The notes beneath the pieces were generated by a model, which saw nothing but the letters and a program-made list of their open reading frames with translations, was not told the origin of the DNA and ran no database searches. From Streptomyces sp. 130 (GTDB lineage: Bacteria > Actinomycetota > Actinomycetes > Streptomycetales > Streptomycetaceae), in NCBI RefSeq assembly GCF_007096885.1, contig NZ_VJNO01000007.1, positions 124,001-188,000 of the forward strand: a DNA stretch of 64,000 nt. Direction: 5' to 3'. The position numbers were made by a program, and so were the translations under genes. Positions within the stretch are counted from its first letter, which is position 1. Each line of letters opens with the position of its first letter. Below are positions 35,346-44,229 of the stretch, in pieces.

Positions 35346-36029
35346 ATGGATGATCAGTCTGTGGTGGATGTCGGCGACGTGCGGCTGGCTTACCGGAGCT
35401 GGGGTGACCCGTTCGGGTCCCCCGTCGTACTGCTGCACGACCTCGGCGCGAGCGCGGCGAGCTGGGAAGCGGCCGGGAGCCTGCTGGGGCGGGAGTGGCG
35501 GGTGTACGGAATCGACCTGCGCGGCCACGGCGAGAGCGACTGGCCCGACGAGTACGACCTGGAGCTGATGCGCGACGACGTGCTCGGGTTCCTGGACGAG
35601 TGCGAGCTGGACCGGGCGGGCGTGGTCGGCCACGGCATGGGCGGGGTCGTCGCCCACCTCCTCGCCCAGGAGCACCCGGACCGGGTGGAGCGGCTGGTGC
35701 TGGTGGAGACCCCGCCGCCGTTCCCCGGGGCGGCGGGCCCGGCCGTCGAGCCGGAGGGGCCCGCCGATTACGACGAGGCGGTGCTCGCGGCGGTGAACGG
35801 CGAGCTGGCGGACCCCGATCCGGCCTGGGCGCGGGGCCTCGGGGAGATCGTGGCGCCGACGCTGATGCTGGCCGGGGGGCCGGGCAGCACGATGCCGCAG
35901 GCGCGCCTCCAGGACATGGCGTCGATGATCCCCGACTGCCACCTGGTCACGATGGGCGGCGGCCACCGTCCGCACGAGGCCGATCCGGAGCAGACGGCCC
36001 AGCGGATCACGGAGTTCTTCACGAGCTGA
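35346..36029 (+). CDS. Alpha/beta-hydrolase fold protein lacking the nucleophile serine
   Basis: The 227-residue protein has the alpha/beta-hydrolase layout: VVLLHDLGASAASWE, then YGIDLRGHGESDWP, the nucleophile elbow, and GGGHRPHEADPEQ with the catalytic-type histidine. The elbow reads VVGHGMGGVVAH, so the usual GHSMGG serine is glycine. The fold is likely intact but ordinary ester hydrolysis is not expected. It may be a binding protein or use a different chemistry. It is a single gene facing away from chitosanase and ending in a strong hairpin. Confidence 0.85.
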   Translation: MDDQSVVDVGDVRLAYRSWGDPFGSPVVLLHDLGASAASWEAAGSLLGREWRVYGIDLRGHGESDWPDEYDLELMRDDVLGFLDECELDRAGVVGHGMGGVVAHLLAQEHPDRVERLVLVETPPPFPGAAGPAVEPEGPADYDEAVLAAVNGELADPDPAWARGLGEIVAPTLMLAGGPGSTMPQARLQDMASMIPDCHLVTMGGGHRPHEADPEQTAQRITEFFTS

Positions 36030-36034
36030 GGGGC

Positions 36035-36081
36035 GGGGCGGCCCGGGGCGCGCTCCGGCGCGTGCGCCCCGGGCCCGCCCC
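36035..36081. terminator. Long GC-rich hairpin between convergent genes
   Basis: GGGGCGGCCCGGGGCGC pairs with GCGCCCCGGGCCCGCCCC with one bulge around a 12-nt loop. It can serve both the hydrolase and the convergent TIGR03086 gene. Confidence 0.8.
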
Positions 36082-36083
36082 CT

Positions 36084-36674
36084 TCAGCCTTCGGGCCGCC
36101 AGTCCGGCCGCCGCCCGCCCCGCGCCACCGCCCGGTCCAGCAGCGGCGCGTCATCGGCGACCGGCACCGGCGGTCCGAACGGGGAGTCGGCCGAGGGGCC
36201 GTCGCCCTGGTCCGCCAGCAGCGCGAGCGTGCTGCGCAGGTGCGCCTCCTCGGCGTCGAAGGGCTGCCCGGTGGCTTTCGCGAGGTCCCAGCCGTGCAGC
36301 ACCAGCTCGTTGAGCGCGACCATCCCCGCGACCTGGCCGGGCAGGTCGACGCCGCCCGCCCTGGTCATGCCCTCCCAGGCGGCGGGGGAGCGCCAGGCGG
36401 CGACCATCGCGTCGAGCGCGGCCGGCAGGGTGGTGCGCCAGCCGGATGCGAGGACGCCGGACTCCACGGAGGGCGCCGAGTCGGTGGCGGGCCCCGGCTC
36501 CTTGCGGGCGGCGTCGCGGAAGGCGACGGCCAGGCCCTCGATGTGGGCGAGCAGGGCGCCCACGGTCACGCCGGGGCAGGGTGTCGCGGCTCCCAGCGCG
36601 CCGTCGTCCACGGCGTCGAGCTGGGCGGTGATCCGGCGCGCGGCCGGTTCGAGGTCGAGCGGTTGTGTGTCCAT
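36084..36674 (-). CDS. TIGR03086-type metal-binding protein (DinB/mycothiol-like fold)
   Basis: The 196-residue protein has the helical-bundle pattern of the TIGR03086 and maleylpyruvate isomerase N-terminal families: TPCPGVTVGALLAHIEGLAV near residue 31 and LNELVLHGWDLAKATGQPFD near 122, with the His residues that bind a metal. In actinobacteria this group is linked to mycothiol-dependent chemistry. The substrate is unknown. Confidence 0.85.
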   Translation of the reverse strand: MDTQPLDLEPAARRITAQLDAVDDGALGAATPCPGVTVGALLAHIEGLAVAFRDAARKEPGPATDSAPSVESGVLASGWRTTLPAALDAMVAAWRSPAAWEGMTRAGGVDLPGQVAGMVALNELVLHGWDLAKATGQPFDAEEAHLRSTLALLADQGDGPSADSPFGPPVPVADDAPLLDRAVARGGRRPDWRPEG

Positions 36675-36711
36675 ACCCGTGCAGACTGCCGGACCGCCCC
36701 CGTCTCATCGG

Positions 36712-37773
36712 TCAGCGCACCACGTGTCCCCGCAGAACGATCCGGCGGGGGTGGTCCAGCGCCGCCGGATCGGCGGTCGGGTCGGTGTCGTAGGCGACCA
36801 GGTCGGCCGGCGCCCCGTCCACCAGTCCCGGCAGGCCGAGCCACGACCGGGCCGTCCAGGACGCCGCCCCGAGCGCCGCCTCGGCCGGCAGCCCGGCCCG
36901 CGCCAGCCACGCGGACTCGCTCGCCACCGTCCCGCAGGGGAACGAGTCGGTGCCGGCCAGCACCGTGACGCCCGCCTCGTGGGCGGCCCGGACGTTGCCG
37001 GACATGGCCTCCCAGCCGGCCAGCCACAGATCACGGCGCCGGCTCGGCTGCCGCGCCCGCATCGCGTCCACGCCCCTGCCGAACGCCGCCAGCGTCGGCA
37101 CGAACGCCGTGCCCCGCGCCGCCATCCGGTCCAGCAGCCCGGGGTCCAGATGCATGCCGTGCTCCAGGCTGTCCGCCCCCGCGAGGACCGCGTTGCGGGA
37201 GCCCTCCGCGGTCTGGCAGTGCACCGCCACTTTGCCGCCCGCCGCATGGACGGCGGCCACCACCTCGGTGAGCAGCGCGAGCGGCACCGGGGGCTCGTCC
37301 AGCCGCCAGTCCCCGATGACCTTGCACCAGCCGGAGGAGGCCGCCGACTCCTCCACGGCCGCCCGGACGAGGTCCGCCTCGCTCACGTCCCGGCCGGCCC
37401 CGGGGAAGAACCTGCCGGGTGTGGCCAGCCACCGGCCGGCCGAGGTGACGCGGGGCAGCTCGCGGTCCTCGTCGACCCAGGCCGGCATCCGCGCGGCCGT
37501 GCCCGGGGTGCGGACGGCGAGGACCCCGGCGTCCCGGTGCGCCCGCAGGTGTTCGCGCAGCAGCTCCCCGTCGAAGGGCGTGCCCGGGTCGGTGGCCCCG
37601 GGATGCGTGTGTACGTCGACCAGCCCGGGCAGCAGCCAGCCGCCGTCGACCACGGTCTCGGCATGCCGCCCGGCGAACCCGCCCGGCGGGGCGCCCTCGC
37701 GGAGCACCTCGCCCTCGATCCAGAAGGTCCGCTCCTCGCGCTCGGGCAGCACCACACCTCGTATGCACAGCAT
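36712..37773 (-). CDS. Amidohydrolase-family protein
   Basis: The 353-residue protein carries amidohydrolase metal ligands: PGLVDVHTHPGATDPG near residue 55, a Lys/Glu region in WCKVIGDW, VHCQTAEGSRNAVL and DSLEHGMHLD near 200, and LAGTDSFPCG near 275. This resembles imidazolonepropionase/prolidase-like hydrolases. The reaction is unknown. The start is the ATG at 37773; the ribosome site is weak and the frame stays open far upstream, but upstream sequence is not protein-like. Confidence 0.85.
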   Translation of the reverse strand: MLCIRGVVLPEREERTFWIEGEVLREGAPPGGFAGRHAETVVDGGWLLPGLVDVHTHPGATDPGTPFDGELLREHLRAHRDAGVLAVRTPGTAARMPAWVDEDRELPRVTSAGRWLATPGRFFPGAGRDVSEADLVRAAVEESAASSGWCKVIGDWRLDEPPVPLALLTEVVAAVHAAGGKVAVHCQTAEGSRNAVLAGADSLEHGMHLDPGLLDRMAARGTAFVPTLAAFGRGVDAMRARQPSRRRDLWLAGWEAMSGNVRAAHEAGVTVLAGTDSFPCGTVASESAWLARAGLPAEAALGAASWTARSWLGLPGLVDGAPADLVAYDTDPTADPAALDHPRRIVLRGHVVR

Positions 37774-37883
37774 CCGCAGACGGTACGTCAGGCGCCGCGC
37801 GCGCCGAACGGCGGGTGCACACCGGCACATTGCGGAAGGTTCGGCTCCGGGCACTTGTCGGCGGGCCCCGGCACATGCGATAC

Positions 37884-37895
37884 AGGTCTGGACCA
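37884..37895. promoter_or_regulatory. DasR-type (dre) element before the FnIII lipoprotein gene
   Basis: AGGTCTGGACCA, read on the minus strand TGGTCCAGACCT, is the 12-bp element known from Streptomyces chitinase promoters and bound by the N-acetylglucosamine-responsive repressor DasR. It lies 25 bp before the start codon. A near-identical element controls the chitinase gene at 44419-44432. Confidence 0.7.
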
Positions 37896-37920
37896 TTGCT
37901 TCCGGACGGAAGGCAACACC

Positions 37921-38919
37921 GTGCGATCCCCTCACACGCGTCGCGCGCCGGCCTGCGCCGCCGCCCTGCTCCTCGCCGCACTCGCCACCGCCTGCGGCTC
38001 CGGGTCGGGTTCCGGCTCCGAGACCCACGGGGACACCAGCAGACCCACCGCACCGCGCGGGGTCACCGTGCAGGCGAGCAGCGCCACCTCCGCGCACGTG
38101 ATGTGGAAGGCCGCCACCGACGACACGGCCGTCACCGGCTACGAGGTCTACCGGGAGGGCAAGAAGGTCAAGGCCGTCCCCGCGGCCAAGGTGATGATCG
38201 ACGTGGAGGGGCTCACCGCCTCGACCGCCTACACCTTCACGGTCCGCGCCCGCGACGCCGCCGGCAACCTCTCCGCGCCCAGCAAGGCCGTCCGCGTCAC
38301 CACCCCCGCCCCCGCGCCCGCCGACCACGCGCCCCCCAGCCGTCCGGTGAAGCTGCGCGGCAAGGCCGACGGCGACCGGGCCGCCACCCTCTCCTGGGGC
38401 GGCTCCACGGACGACGTCGGCGTCACCGCGTACGACGTCTACCAGGAGGGCACCCGCATCCACACCGTGCCGGGCATGACGACCACGGCCCGGCTGACCG
38501 GGCTGCGCCCCGGCACGGCCTACACCTTCACCGTGCGGGCCCGCGACGCCGCGAACACCTCGTCGCCCGACAGCAACGCCTTCCACCTCACCACCGCGTC
38601 CGCCCCCGGCGCCCCGGCGAGCACCGCCCCCACCGGCCTGCGGGCCAGGACCGAGGTCCAGGGCAAGGAGTACGCCGTCGACCTGGAGTGGGCACCGCCC
38701 AAGGCGTACGGCGAGATCAAGACCTACCAGCTCTACCTGGACGGCAAGATGACCACCACCATCGCCTGGGGCGCCGAACCGCCCACCGAACGGGCGACCT
38801 ACCAGTACACCACCGCCGAACCGCGCGGCACCAGCCACGCGATCACGCTGCGCGCCCAGCTGCCCGACGGCAAGTGGGGCGACTTCTCGGAGCCGCTCAC
38901 GGTGGTCCTCGGCAAGTGA
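37921..38919 (+). CDS. Lipoprotein with three fibronectin type III domains
   Basis: The 332-residue protein has a lipoprotein signal peptide (lipobox ATAC near residue 24) and a short Gly/Ser linker. Three FnIII modules follow (about 40-130, 140-225, 235-330), each with the AYTFTVRARDAAGN-type ending except the last. No catalytic domain is present. FnIII modules of this kind normally link chitinase domains, and a DasR-type element sits in its promoter. It may therefore be a surface protein for chitin handling. GGAAGG precedes the GTG start. Confidence 0.85.
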   Translation: MRSPHTRRAPACAAALLLAALATACGSGSGSGSETHGDTSRPTAPRGVTVQASSATSAHVMWKAATDDTAVTGYEVYREGKKVKAVPAAKVMIDVEGLTASTAYTFTVRARDAAGNLSAPSKAVRVTTPAPAPADHAPPSRPVKLRGKADGDRAATLSWGGSTDDVGVTAYDVYQEGTRIHTVPGMTTTARLTGLRPGTAYTFTVRARDAANTSSPDSNAFHLTTASAPGAPASTAPTGLRARTEVQGKEYAVDLEWAPPKAYGEIKTYQLYLDGKMTTTIAWGAEPPTERATYQYTTAEPRGTSHAITLRAQLPDGKWGDFSEPLTVVLGK

Positions 38920-38926
38920 GCCCGCG

Positions 38927-40114
38927 TCAGAGGGGGACCCGGACCGTCTCGATCCACGGCGGTGGCTGCGGGGCGTCCGCCCCGATGAGCGCGGCGACGA
39001 CCCGGCACGAGGGCGACTCGTCGGGCCACGGGGTGTGCCCGTCGGTGAGGACCACCACGATGCCGGGCCGCTCCGGGGCGGCCAGGGCCCGGGCGATGCC
39101 CACCCGCATGTCGGTGCCGCCGCCCCCGCCCAGCTCCACCTGGTCGGCGGAGGTCACCCGCGACACGGCGTGCACATCCGCGTCGCAGGCCAGCACGGAG
39201 ACCCGGTTCCCCCGGATGCCCACCTCCCGCAGCACCCCCGTCACCTCGCCCAGCGCCGCCGCGAGTTCGTCGTCGCCCATCGAGCCCGAGGTGTCGACCA
39301 CGACGGCCACCCGGGGCAGCGGGCGGCGCAGCGTCGGCAGCACGACACCGCGCAGGGCCGCGCCGCGCCGGGACGGGCGGCGGTAGGTGTAGTCCACCGC
39401 GCCGGAGGCCCAGGCCGCCGCCTCCCGTACCGCGCCTGCCAGCGCCTGCCGCCAGTCCACGGTCGGTTCCAGGACCTCCTCGGCCCACCGCCGCCAGCCC
39501 GCCGGAAGGCTGCCCCGGGTGCGCTGGTGGGCGCGCATCGACTCGGCCGTACGCCGCCGCAGCGCCTGTGCCTCCGTCGCGCTCAGCGGGGACGGCCCCT
39601 GCGCACCGGGCAGCTCCCATGGCTCGGGGCGGCCGTGCGCGCCCGAACCGCAGTTGTGCGGCGGCGGTCCGGGCGGCAGCGCGGGCAGGTACGTCTCGAA
39701 GAGCCGGCCGGACGGCAGCCCGAAGAGCCCGGGCTCCATCCGCCCCTCCGGCAGCCGCAGCCCGTCGGCGATCAGGTCGTCGTTGATCTCGCAGTCCTGG
39801 GCGACGTTGACCCGGTGCGCGTCGCGCTGGTCGGCCGCCGGGAGGCGGGCGGCCCGGCCGTGGTGGTCGCGCAGCAGATGCGCCACTTCGTGCACCCACA
39901 CCCCGGCCAGCTCGGCGACCGGCGTCCGCTCCGCGAAGGCGGGCGACACGTAGCAGCGCCAGTGCCGGTCCACGCCCATGGTCGGCACCCGGTCGCTCGC
40001 CACCACCGACAGCGCGTACAGCGCGGTCGCGAGGTACGGCCGGTCGCTCGCCGCCCGGTATCGCGCGGCGAGCAGTTTGGTGTGGTCCAGCGGGAGCCGC
40101 TCCGGTACGGGCAT
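38927..40114 (-). CDS. VWA-like predicted metallopeptidase (DUF2201 type)
   Basis: The 395-residue protein joins an N-terminal metallopeptidase-like domain with a zinc site HEVAH (H75, E76, H79 in VWVHEVAHLLRDHHG) to a C-terminal von Willebrand A domain with a MIDAS motif D264-TSGSMG and a second acidic site in GGGGGTDMRVG. Such proteins act with MoxR-type ATPases to remodel targets. It is last in a four-gene operon and lies 4 bp from the MoxR gene. The substrate is unknown. Confidence 0.88.
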   Translation of the reverse strand: MPVPERLPLDHTKLLAARYRAASDRPYLATALYALSVVASDRVPTMGVDRHWRCYVSPAFAERTPVAELAGVWVHEVAHLLRDHHGRAARLPAADQRDAHRVNVAQDCEINDDLIADGLRLPEGRMEPGLFGLPSGRLFETYLPALPPGPPPHNCGSGAHGRPEPWELPGAQGPSPLSATEAQALRRRTAESMRAHQRTRGSLPAGWRRWAEEVLEPTVDWRQALAGAVREAAAWASGAVDYTYRRPSRRGAALRGVVLPTLRRPLPRVAVVVDTSGSMGDDELAAALGEVTGVLREVGIRGNRVSVLACDADVHAVSRVTSADQVELGGGGGTDMRVGIARALAAPERPGIVVVLTDGHTPWPDESPSCRVVAALIGADAPQPPPWIETVRVPL

Positions 40115-40118
40115 GACC

Positions 40119-41333
40119 TCAGGCGCTCCCCGGCAGCGCGCCGGAGAGCTGGAGGAGTTCCAGGAAGGCGTCGATGCCCTCCGGGACCGGCCAGTCGGTG
40201 TCCCGCATCGACGCCAGGTCCATCGCCGCCCGGGCCGCCACGTCCGGCACGCCCGCCGCGACGGCCTTCGCCAGCACCGCCCAGCCCGCCTCCCAGCGCG
40301 ATCGGGTCGGTTCGGCCTGGACGGCGGCCACCACCGCGATCAGGAACGCCAGTTGCCGGTCGCCGCGCTCGGGCAGGGCGAAGGCGTCCGGATCGGCCAG
40401 CACCCGGTCCGGGTCGGGCAGGTCCAGATTCTCCAGGTACGACAGGAGCTCGATGCCCGCCCCGTCCCCGACGGCCCCCGCCAGGGCGGCGGCGACGGCG
40501 TCCCGGCCGGTGCCGGTCGCGTAGCCGGTGGCGAGCAGCCGCAGCGCCATGTCCCAGGTCCGGGGCGACGGCCAGGCCCTGCCCCGGCCCTCCGCGTCGG
40601 CCGGGAGGTGGTGCACCAGACCCGGGCGCGCGGTGAGGAACCCGGAGACCGCGCCCCGGGCCCGGGCCACGGCCCCGGCGGCCCGGGCGGGATCGACCAC
40701 GGGGACGGGCGCCTCGGGCCAGGTGCCGGCCATGCCGCGTGCCACGGTGCGCGGGTCGTGCGTCCACTGCAGGTGCACGAAGCGGTTGGCGAGCGGCGGG
40801 CTCAGGTGCCAGCCGTCCGCCGCGCTCGACGGCGGATTGGCCGCCGCGACGATGCGCACGGAGTCGGGGAGCTTCAGGCTGCCCACCCGGCGTTCCAGGA
40901 CGACCCGCAGCAGGGCGGCCTGCACGGCCGGGGGAGCGGAGGACAACTCGTCGAAGAACAGCAGCCCCTGGCCCTTCCGGGCGAGCCGGACCGCCCAGTC
41001 CGGCGGGGCCATCGGGACCCCGGTCGTGGCCGGGTCGTCCCCGACGACGGGCAGCCCCGCGAAGTCGGACGGCTCGTGCACGCTGGCGATGACGGTTTCC
41101 AGGTCCAGGCCGAGGCCCGCCGCGAGCTGTTCCAGCCCCGCCGACTTCCCGATGCCCGGCTCGCCCCAGAGCAGCACCGGCTGATTGGCGGTCACCGCCA
41201 GGGCCAGCGCCTCCAGCTGCGGGCTGGCGACCGTCTCGGTCCGGGTGGCGCGCAGCCGCCGGCCGAGCGCGTCGGCGGCGTCCAGGGGATGCGTCGGCGC
41301 TGCTGCGGGGGCGCCGGGGGCCACGGTGCTCAC
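40119..41333 (-). CDS. MoxR-type AAA+ ATPase
   Basis: The 404-residue protein has Walker A GEPGIGKS (57-64), Walker B LLFFDEL with D128-E129, a sensor-1 asparagine in IVAAANPP and an arginine-finger-like LANRFVHL. This fits MoxR-type AAA ATPases that load or activate partner proteins. It starts at a GTG overlapping the stop of the ankyrin gene (GTGA) and is followed closely by the VWA metallopeptidase, its expected partner. Confidence 0.9.
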   Translation of the reverse strand: MSTVAPGAPAAAPTHPLDAADALGRRLRATRTETVASPQLEALALAVTANQPVLLWGEPGIGKSAGLEQLAAGLGLDLETVIASVHEPSDFAGLPVVGDDPATTGVPMAPPDWAVRLARKGQGLLFFDELSSAPPAVQAALLRVVLERRVGSLKLPDSVRIVAAANPPSSAADGWHLSPPLANRFVHLQWTHDPRTVARGMAGTWPEAPVPVVDPARAAGAVARARGAVSGFLTARPGLVHHLPADAEGRGRAWPSPRTWDMALRLLATGYATGTGRDAVAAALAGAVGDGAGIELLSYLENLDLPDPDRVLADPDAFALPERGDRQLAFLIAVVAAVQAEPTRSRWEAGWAVLAKAVAAGVPDVAARAAMDLASMRDTDWPVPEGIDAFLELLQLSGALPGSA

Positions 41334-43069
41334 GCGTCCTCACCTTCCTCGTCGTCGTAGCCGCCCTCGTCCTCGTTCCACTCGTCCCACCACTCCGAGC
41401 CGGCGTCCGGATGCTCCCGCAGCACCCGTTCCGCGAGGAACCGCAGATCGGTCCGCCGGTACTTGCGGATCATCTGTTCCAGCGAGAGTTCCGTCTGGTC
41501 GCTCACGTCGATCCGGGCGCCGGCGTCGACCAGGTCCCGGACGAGCGCCGCCGACCCGCGCCCCGAGACGGCGACGCTCAGCGGGGTGCGCTCGCGGTGG
41601 TCCCGGGCCTCCAGGTCGAGGCCGGCCGCCAGCAGCCGGGGGAGCAGCACGGTGTGGTCGAGCAGGGGCAGGACGTGGAGCAGCGTGTGCTTGCCGCCGT
41701 CCCGGATGCGCGGATCGACGCCCGCGTCCAGCAGCGCCACGACCCCCGCCGTGTCCCCGTGCTGGGCGCGCAGGAAGAGGTCGCGCCGCTGGGCGGCCAG
41801 CGCCCTGGGCAGCCGCCCCGTGCCGGTGAGGCAGGCGTGCTCCACGGCGAAGCAGCCGGTCACCGCCCCGCCGAACGCGCGCAGCGCGCTCTCCCGCTGC
41901 CGCTCCCGCGCGGTGTGCGGGGAGCCGAGAATCCCGTCCCGGAAGCGGACCTCGTGCCAGTCGCCCCGGCAGCGCACCCGCACCGGAGCGGGCGCTGTGA
42001 CCCCGGGCGGCCCGAACGGCCCCGTGCGGTCCGGGAAGAGCGACCGGGCCACCAGGGGATGCAGGTCCGAAGGGGTCAGGAGGCCGTCGCCGAGCAGGTC
42101 CAGGTCGGGCAGCCTGCGCCAGAGCGCCTCGGGGAGGAAGGCCGCGCCGGTGGAGGTCTCGCGGCTGACGACCTTGATCCGCAGCCGGCCGGCGAGTCCG
42201 GGCCCCGTGAAGCCGAGCAGGACGCGGGCCCGCCAGTCGTGGCCGATCTGGAAGCGTTCCGCCGTGCCGAGCGCGGCGAACCGGCGCACCTCCGTCTCCA
42301 GCCGGGGCACGTCCAGCGCGAGACCGGCCACGATCGTCTCGGGGGCGGTCCGGTAGTACGAGGGCATCTGCGGGGGCTCCGGGTCCCACTCGATCCCGGC
42401 CGCCGCCAGCGCCTCCGTGACGCGGCCCTCGTGGTGCAGCAGATGCAGCCACTCGGCACGGGCCACCTGGTCGCCGGCGCCCGGGTCGCCGTGCGGCAGC
42501 CGGTCCACCGGAAGCGGCGTGCCGTCGGCCGCGAGGAACGGCAGCCGGTCCGCGCCGCCGGCCCGGGCGCGCAGCTCACCGGCGAGGCTCGCGCGCCACA
42601 GGTGCCCCAGTGACCGCCAGTCGTCGGTGACGTCGGGCGTGGCCCGGCGCCGCAGCGGGCCGAAGCGGAGCGGGAGGCGCTGGGGGCCGTCGATCATGGG
42701 CGGGGTGGACACCTGGAGATACGCGTCCGGCGCGGAGCCGTAGCCCGCGAGGAGGACGGTCCGTTCGGTGGCCAGGGTCGAGCGGCCCGCGAGAATCCGG
42801 GGCAGGTGCCAGCGCAGCAGGTCCGGCACCAGGTCCCGGAGGTCGGCGAGCAGGGCTTCGGCGACCCCGGCGCCGTACGTGGCGGAGACCCGGTCGGGGT
42901 CGACGCGCACATCGAAGCCGGCCGCCGCGCAGGCCCCGCGCCAGTCCCCGGCCTCCCGGCGCGCGGCCGACTCCTCGATCATGGAGCGCGGCACCGCGTA
43001 GCGGCGGACCTGGCGCCAACTGGACGCCTCCTGCGCGGACAGGAACAGCCGGACGTCCCGCCGGTTCAC
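41330..43069 (-). CDS. Large ankyrin-repeat protein of unknown function
   Basis: The 579-residue protein has a long N-terminal region without recognised domains (about 1-410). Three ankyrin repeats follow at about 415-520 (HGDTAGVVALLDAGVDPR, LLPRLLAAGLDLEARDHRER, LVRDLVDAGARIDVSD), and the tail is very acidic (WNEDEGGYDDEEGEDA). Ankyrin repeats bind proteins, and the acidic tail may be an ATPase docking signal. Its GTG start overlaps the LRR gene stop and its stop overlaps the MoxR start, so the operon is tightly coupled. Confidence 0.85.
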   Translation of the reverse strand: MNRRDVRLFLSAQEASSWRQVRRYAVPRSMIEESAARREAGDWRGACAAAGFDVRVDPDRVSATYGAGVAEALLADLRDLVPDLLRWHLPRILAGRSTLATERTVLLAGYGSAPDAYLQVSTPPMIDGPQRLPLRFGPLRRRATPDVTDDWRSLGHLWRASLAGELRARAGGADRLPFLAADGTPLPVDRLPHGDPGAGDQVARAEWLHLLHHEGRVTEALAAAGIEWDPEPPQMPSYYRTAPETIVAGLALDVPRLETEVRRFAALGTAERFQIGHDWRARVLLGFTGPGLAGRLRIKVVSRETSTGAAFLPEALWRRLPDLDLLGDGLLTPSDLHPLVARSLFPDRTGPFGPPGVTAPAPVRVRCRGDWHEVRFRDGILGSPHTARERQRESALRAFGGAVTGCFAVEHACLTGTGRLPRALAAQRRDLFLRAQHGDTAGVVALLDAGVDPRIRDGGKHTLLHVLPLLDHTVLLPRLLAAGLDLEARDHRERTPLSVAVSGRGSAALVRDLVDAGARIDVSDQTELSLEQMIRKYRRTDLRFLAERVLREHPDAGSEWWDEWNEDEGGYDDEEGEDA

Positions 43070-44202
43070 CGGTACAGGCTCCTGACCGCGCGCAGATCGG
43101 CGTGGGCCCCGCCGTCCGGACGCAGCAGCGCCGCGAAGGAGCGCTTCACCCGGCGCGGCAGTCCGGGGCCCAGGCCCACGTACTCCAGCCGCGACCCGGG
43201 GGCGACGGCGGCGAGCAGGGTCTTCGCACCACGGCCGGTCAGCCCGGTGTGGCTGAGTCCGAGGCGGCGCAGCGGGCTGCCCGGCAGCGCCTCGGCCAGC
43301 GCCTGCGCCCCGAGGTCCCCGGTGACGTTGGCCGGGGCGCCCAGGGAGCGCTCCGAGGGCGGGCGGCCCAGGTCCAGCGCCTCGATGCCGTCGAGCGCGC
43401 CGGCCAGGGCGCGGGCTCCCCCGGGTCCGATGCCGTTGCCGCCCAGGCCGAGCCGGACCGGGCGGGCCGGGTCGGCGGCGCCCGCGAGGACGGCGGCGCC
43501 CGCGTCGCCGAGGTGGTTGGACGGCAGGTAGAGCTCCCGCACCCCCGCGTCCAGGATCAGCCGGGCCAGCAGCGGCGCGGCGTCGGCGCCCAGCCCGTTG
43601 CCGCCGAGGAAGAGCCGTTCGACGGGGCGCGGACGGGTGCTCAGGACGTCGAGCAGGGCGGCGAGTCCGTCGGCAGTGACCCCGGTGTTGACCAGGTCGA
43701 GGGTGCGCAGCGCGGTGTTGCGGCGCAGCATCGGGGCCAGGGCGCGGACGCCCGCGTCGCCGAGGGGATTGCGCTTGAGCCAGAGGGCCCGGACGGTGGC
43801 GTCGTCGGCCAGGGCGGCGGCGAGGGCGGCGGCCCCTTCGGCGCCGATGCGGTTGCAGCCGAGGTAGAGGGTGTGCAGCCCGTGTCCGGACCCGGCCGTC
43901 GCCGCGGCCACGGCCGCGGCGCCCTCGTCCCCGAGGGAGTTGGTGCCGAGGAGTACGTGGGTGGCGTGCGGGGAACGGGCGGCGGCGGGCATGACCAGGG
44001 CGGCGCCGGCCGCGCCGAGGCCCTGCTTGCAGAGATCCACGCGCCCGTCGGCGCGCAGCGCGCCCAGCGGGAACGTCTCGTCGGCCCCGACAGGTTCCCC
44101 GGCCACCAGCCGGTCGAGCAGCGGCCCGAGCAGCGCCGGATCGGCGAGGGGCAGGTCAGGATGGTCAATGGCAGGACAGCGCACCGGCATCGGCTGCGAC
44201 AT
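43066..44202 (-). CDS. Leucine-rich-repeat protein (ribonuclease-inhibitor-like)
   Basis: The 378-residue protein consists of about eight repeats of the LxLxxNxLGxxGAxAL type, such as TLYLGCNRIGAEGAAALAAA, ALWLKRNPLGDAGVRALAPM and ELYLPSNHLGDAGAAVLA. This is the horseshoe pattern of ribonuclease-inhibitor-like LRR proteins, used for protein binding. It has no signal peptide. It is first in the operon with the ankyrin, MoxR and VWA genes and begins 27 bp after a tRNA-like gene on the same strand. Confidence 0.87.
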   Translation of the reverse strand: MSQPMPVRCPAIDHPDLPLADPALLGPLLDRLVAGEPVGADETFPLGALRADGRVDLCKQGLGAAGAALVMPAAARSPHATHVLLGTNSLGDEGAAAVAAATAGSGHGLHTLYLGCNRIGAEGAAALAAALADDATVRALWLKRNPLGDAGVRALAPMLRRNTALRTLDLVNTGVTADGLAALLDVLSTRPRPVERLFLGGNGLGADAAPLLARLILDAGVRELYLPSNHLGDAGAAVLAGAADPARPVRLGLGGNGIGPGGARALAGALDGIEALDLGRPPSERSLGAPANVTGDLGAQALAEALPGSPLRRLGLSHTGLTGRGAKTLLAAVAPGSRLEYVGLGPGLPRRVKRSFAALLRPDGGAHADLRAVRSLYR

Positions 44203-44229
44203 CTGTTACCCCCGTTTGCGAAAAGGCGG

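Noticed and set aside
34461..35975. Chitosanase extended upstream to a 504-residue protein
   Set aside because: The upstream part is antisense to the alpha/beta-hydrolase gene, and a complete signal peptide begins at 35285.
38927..41333. Calling the MoxR/VWA pair a methanol-dehydrogenase or nitric-oxide-reductase maturation system
   Set aside because: No such enzyme genes are nearby, and the VWA protein has a metallopeptidase-like domain not typical of those systems.
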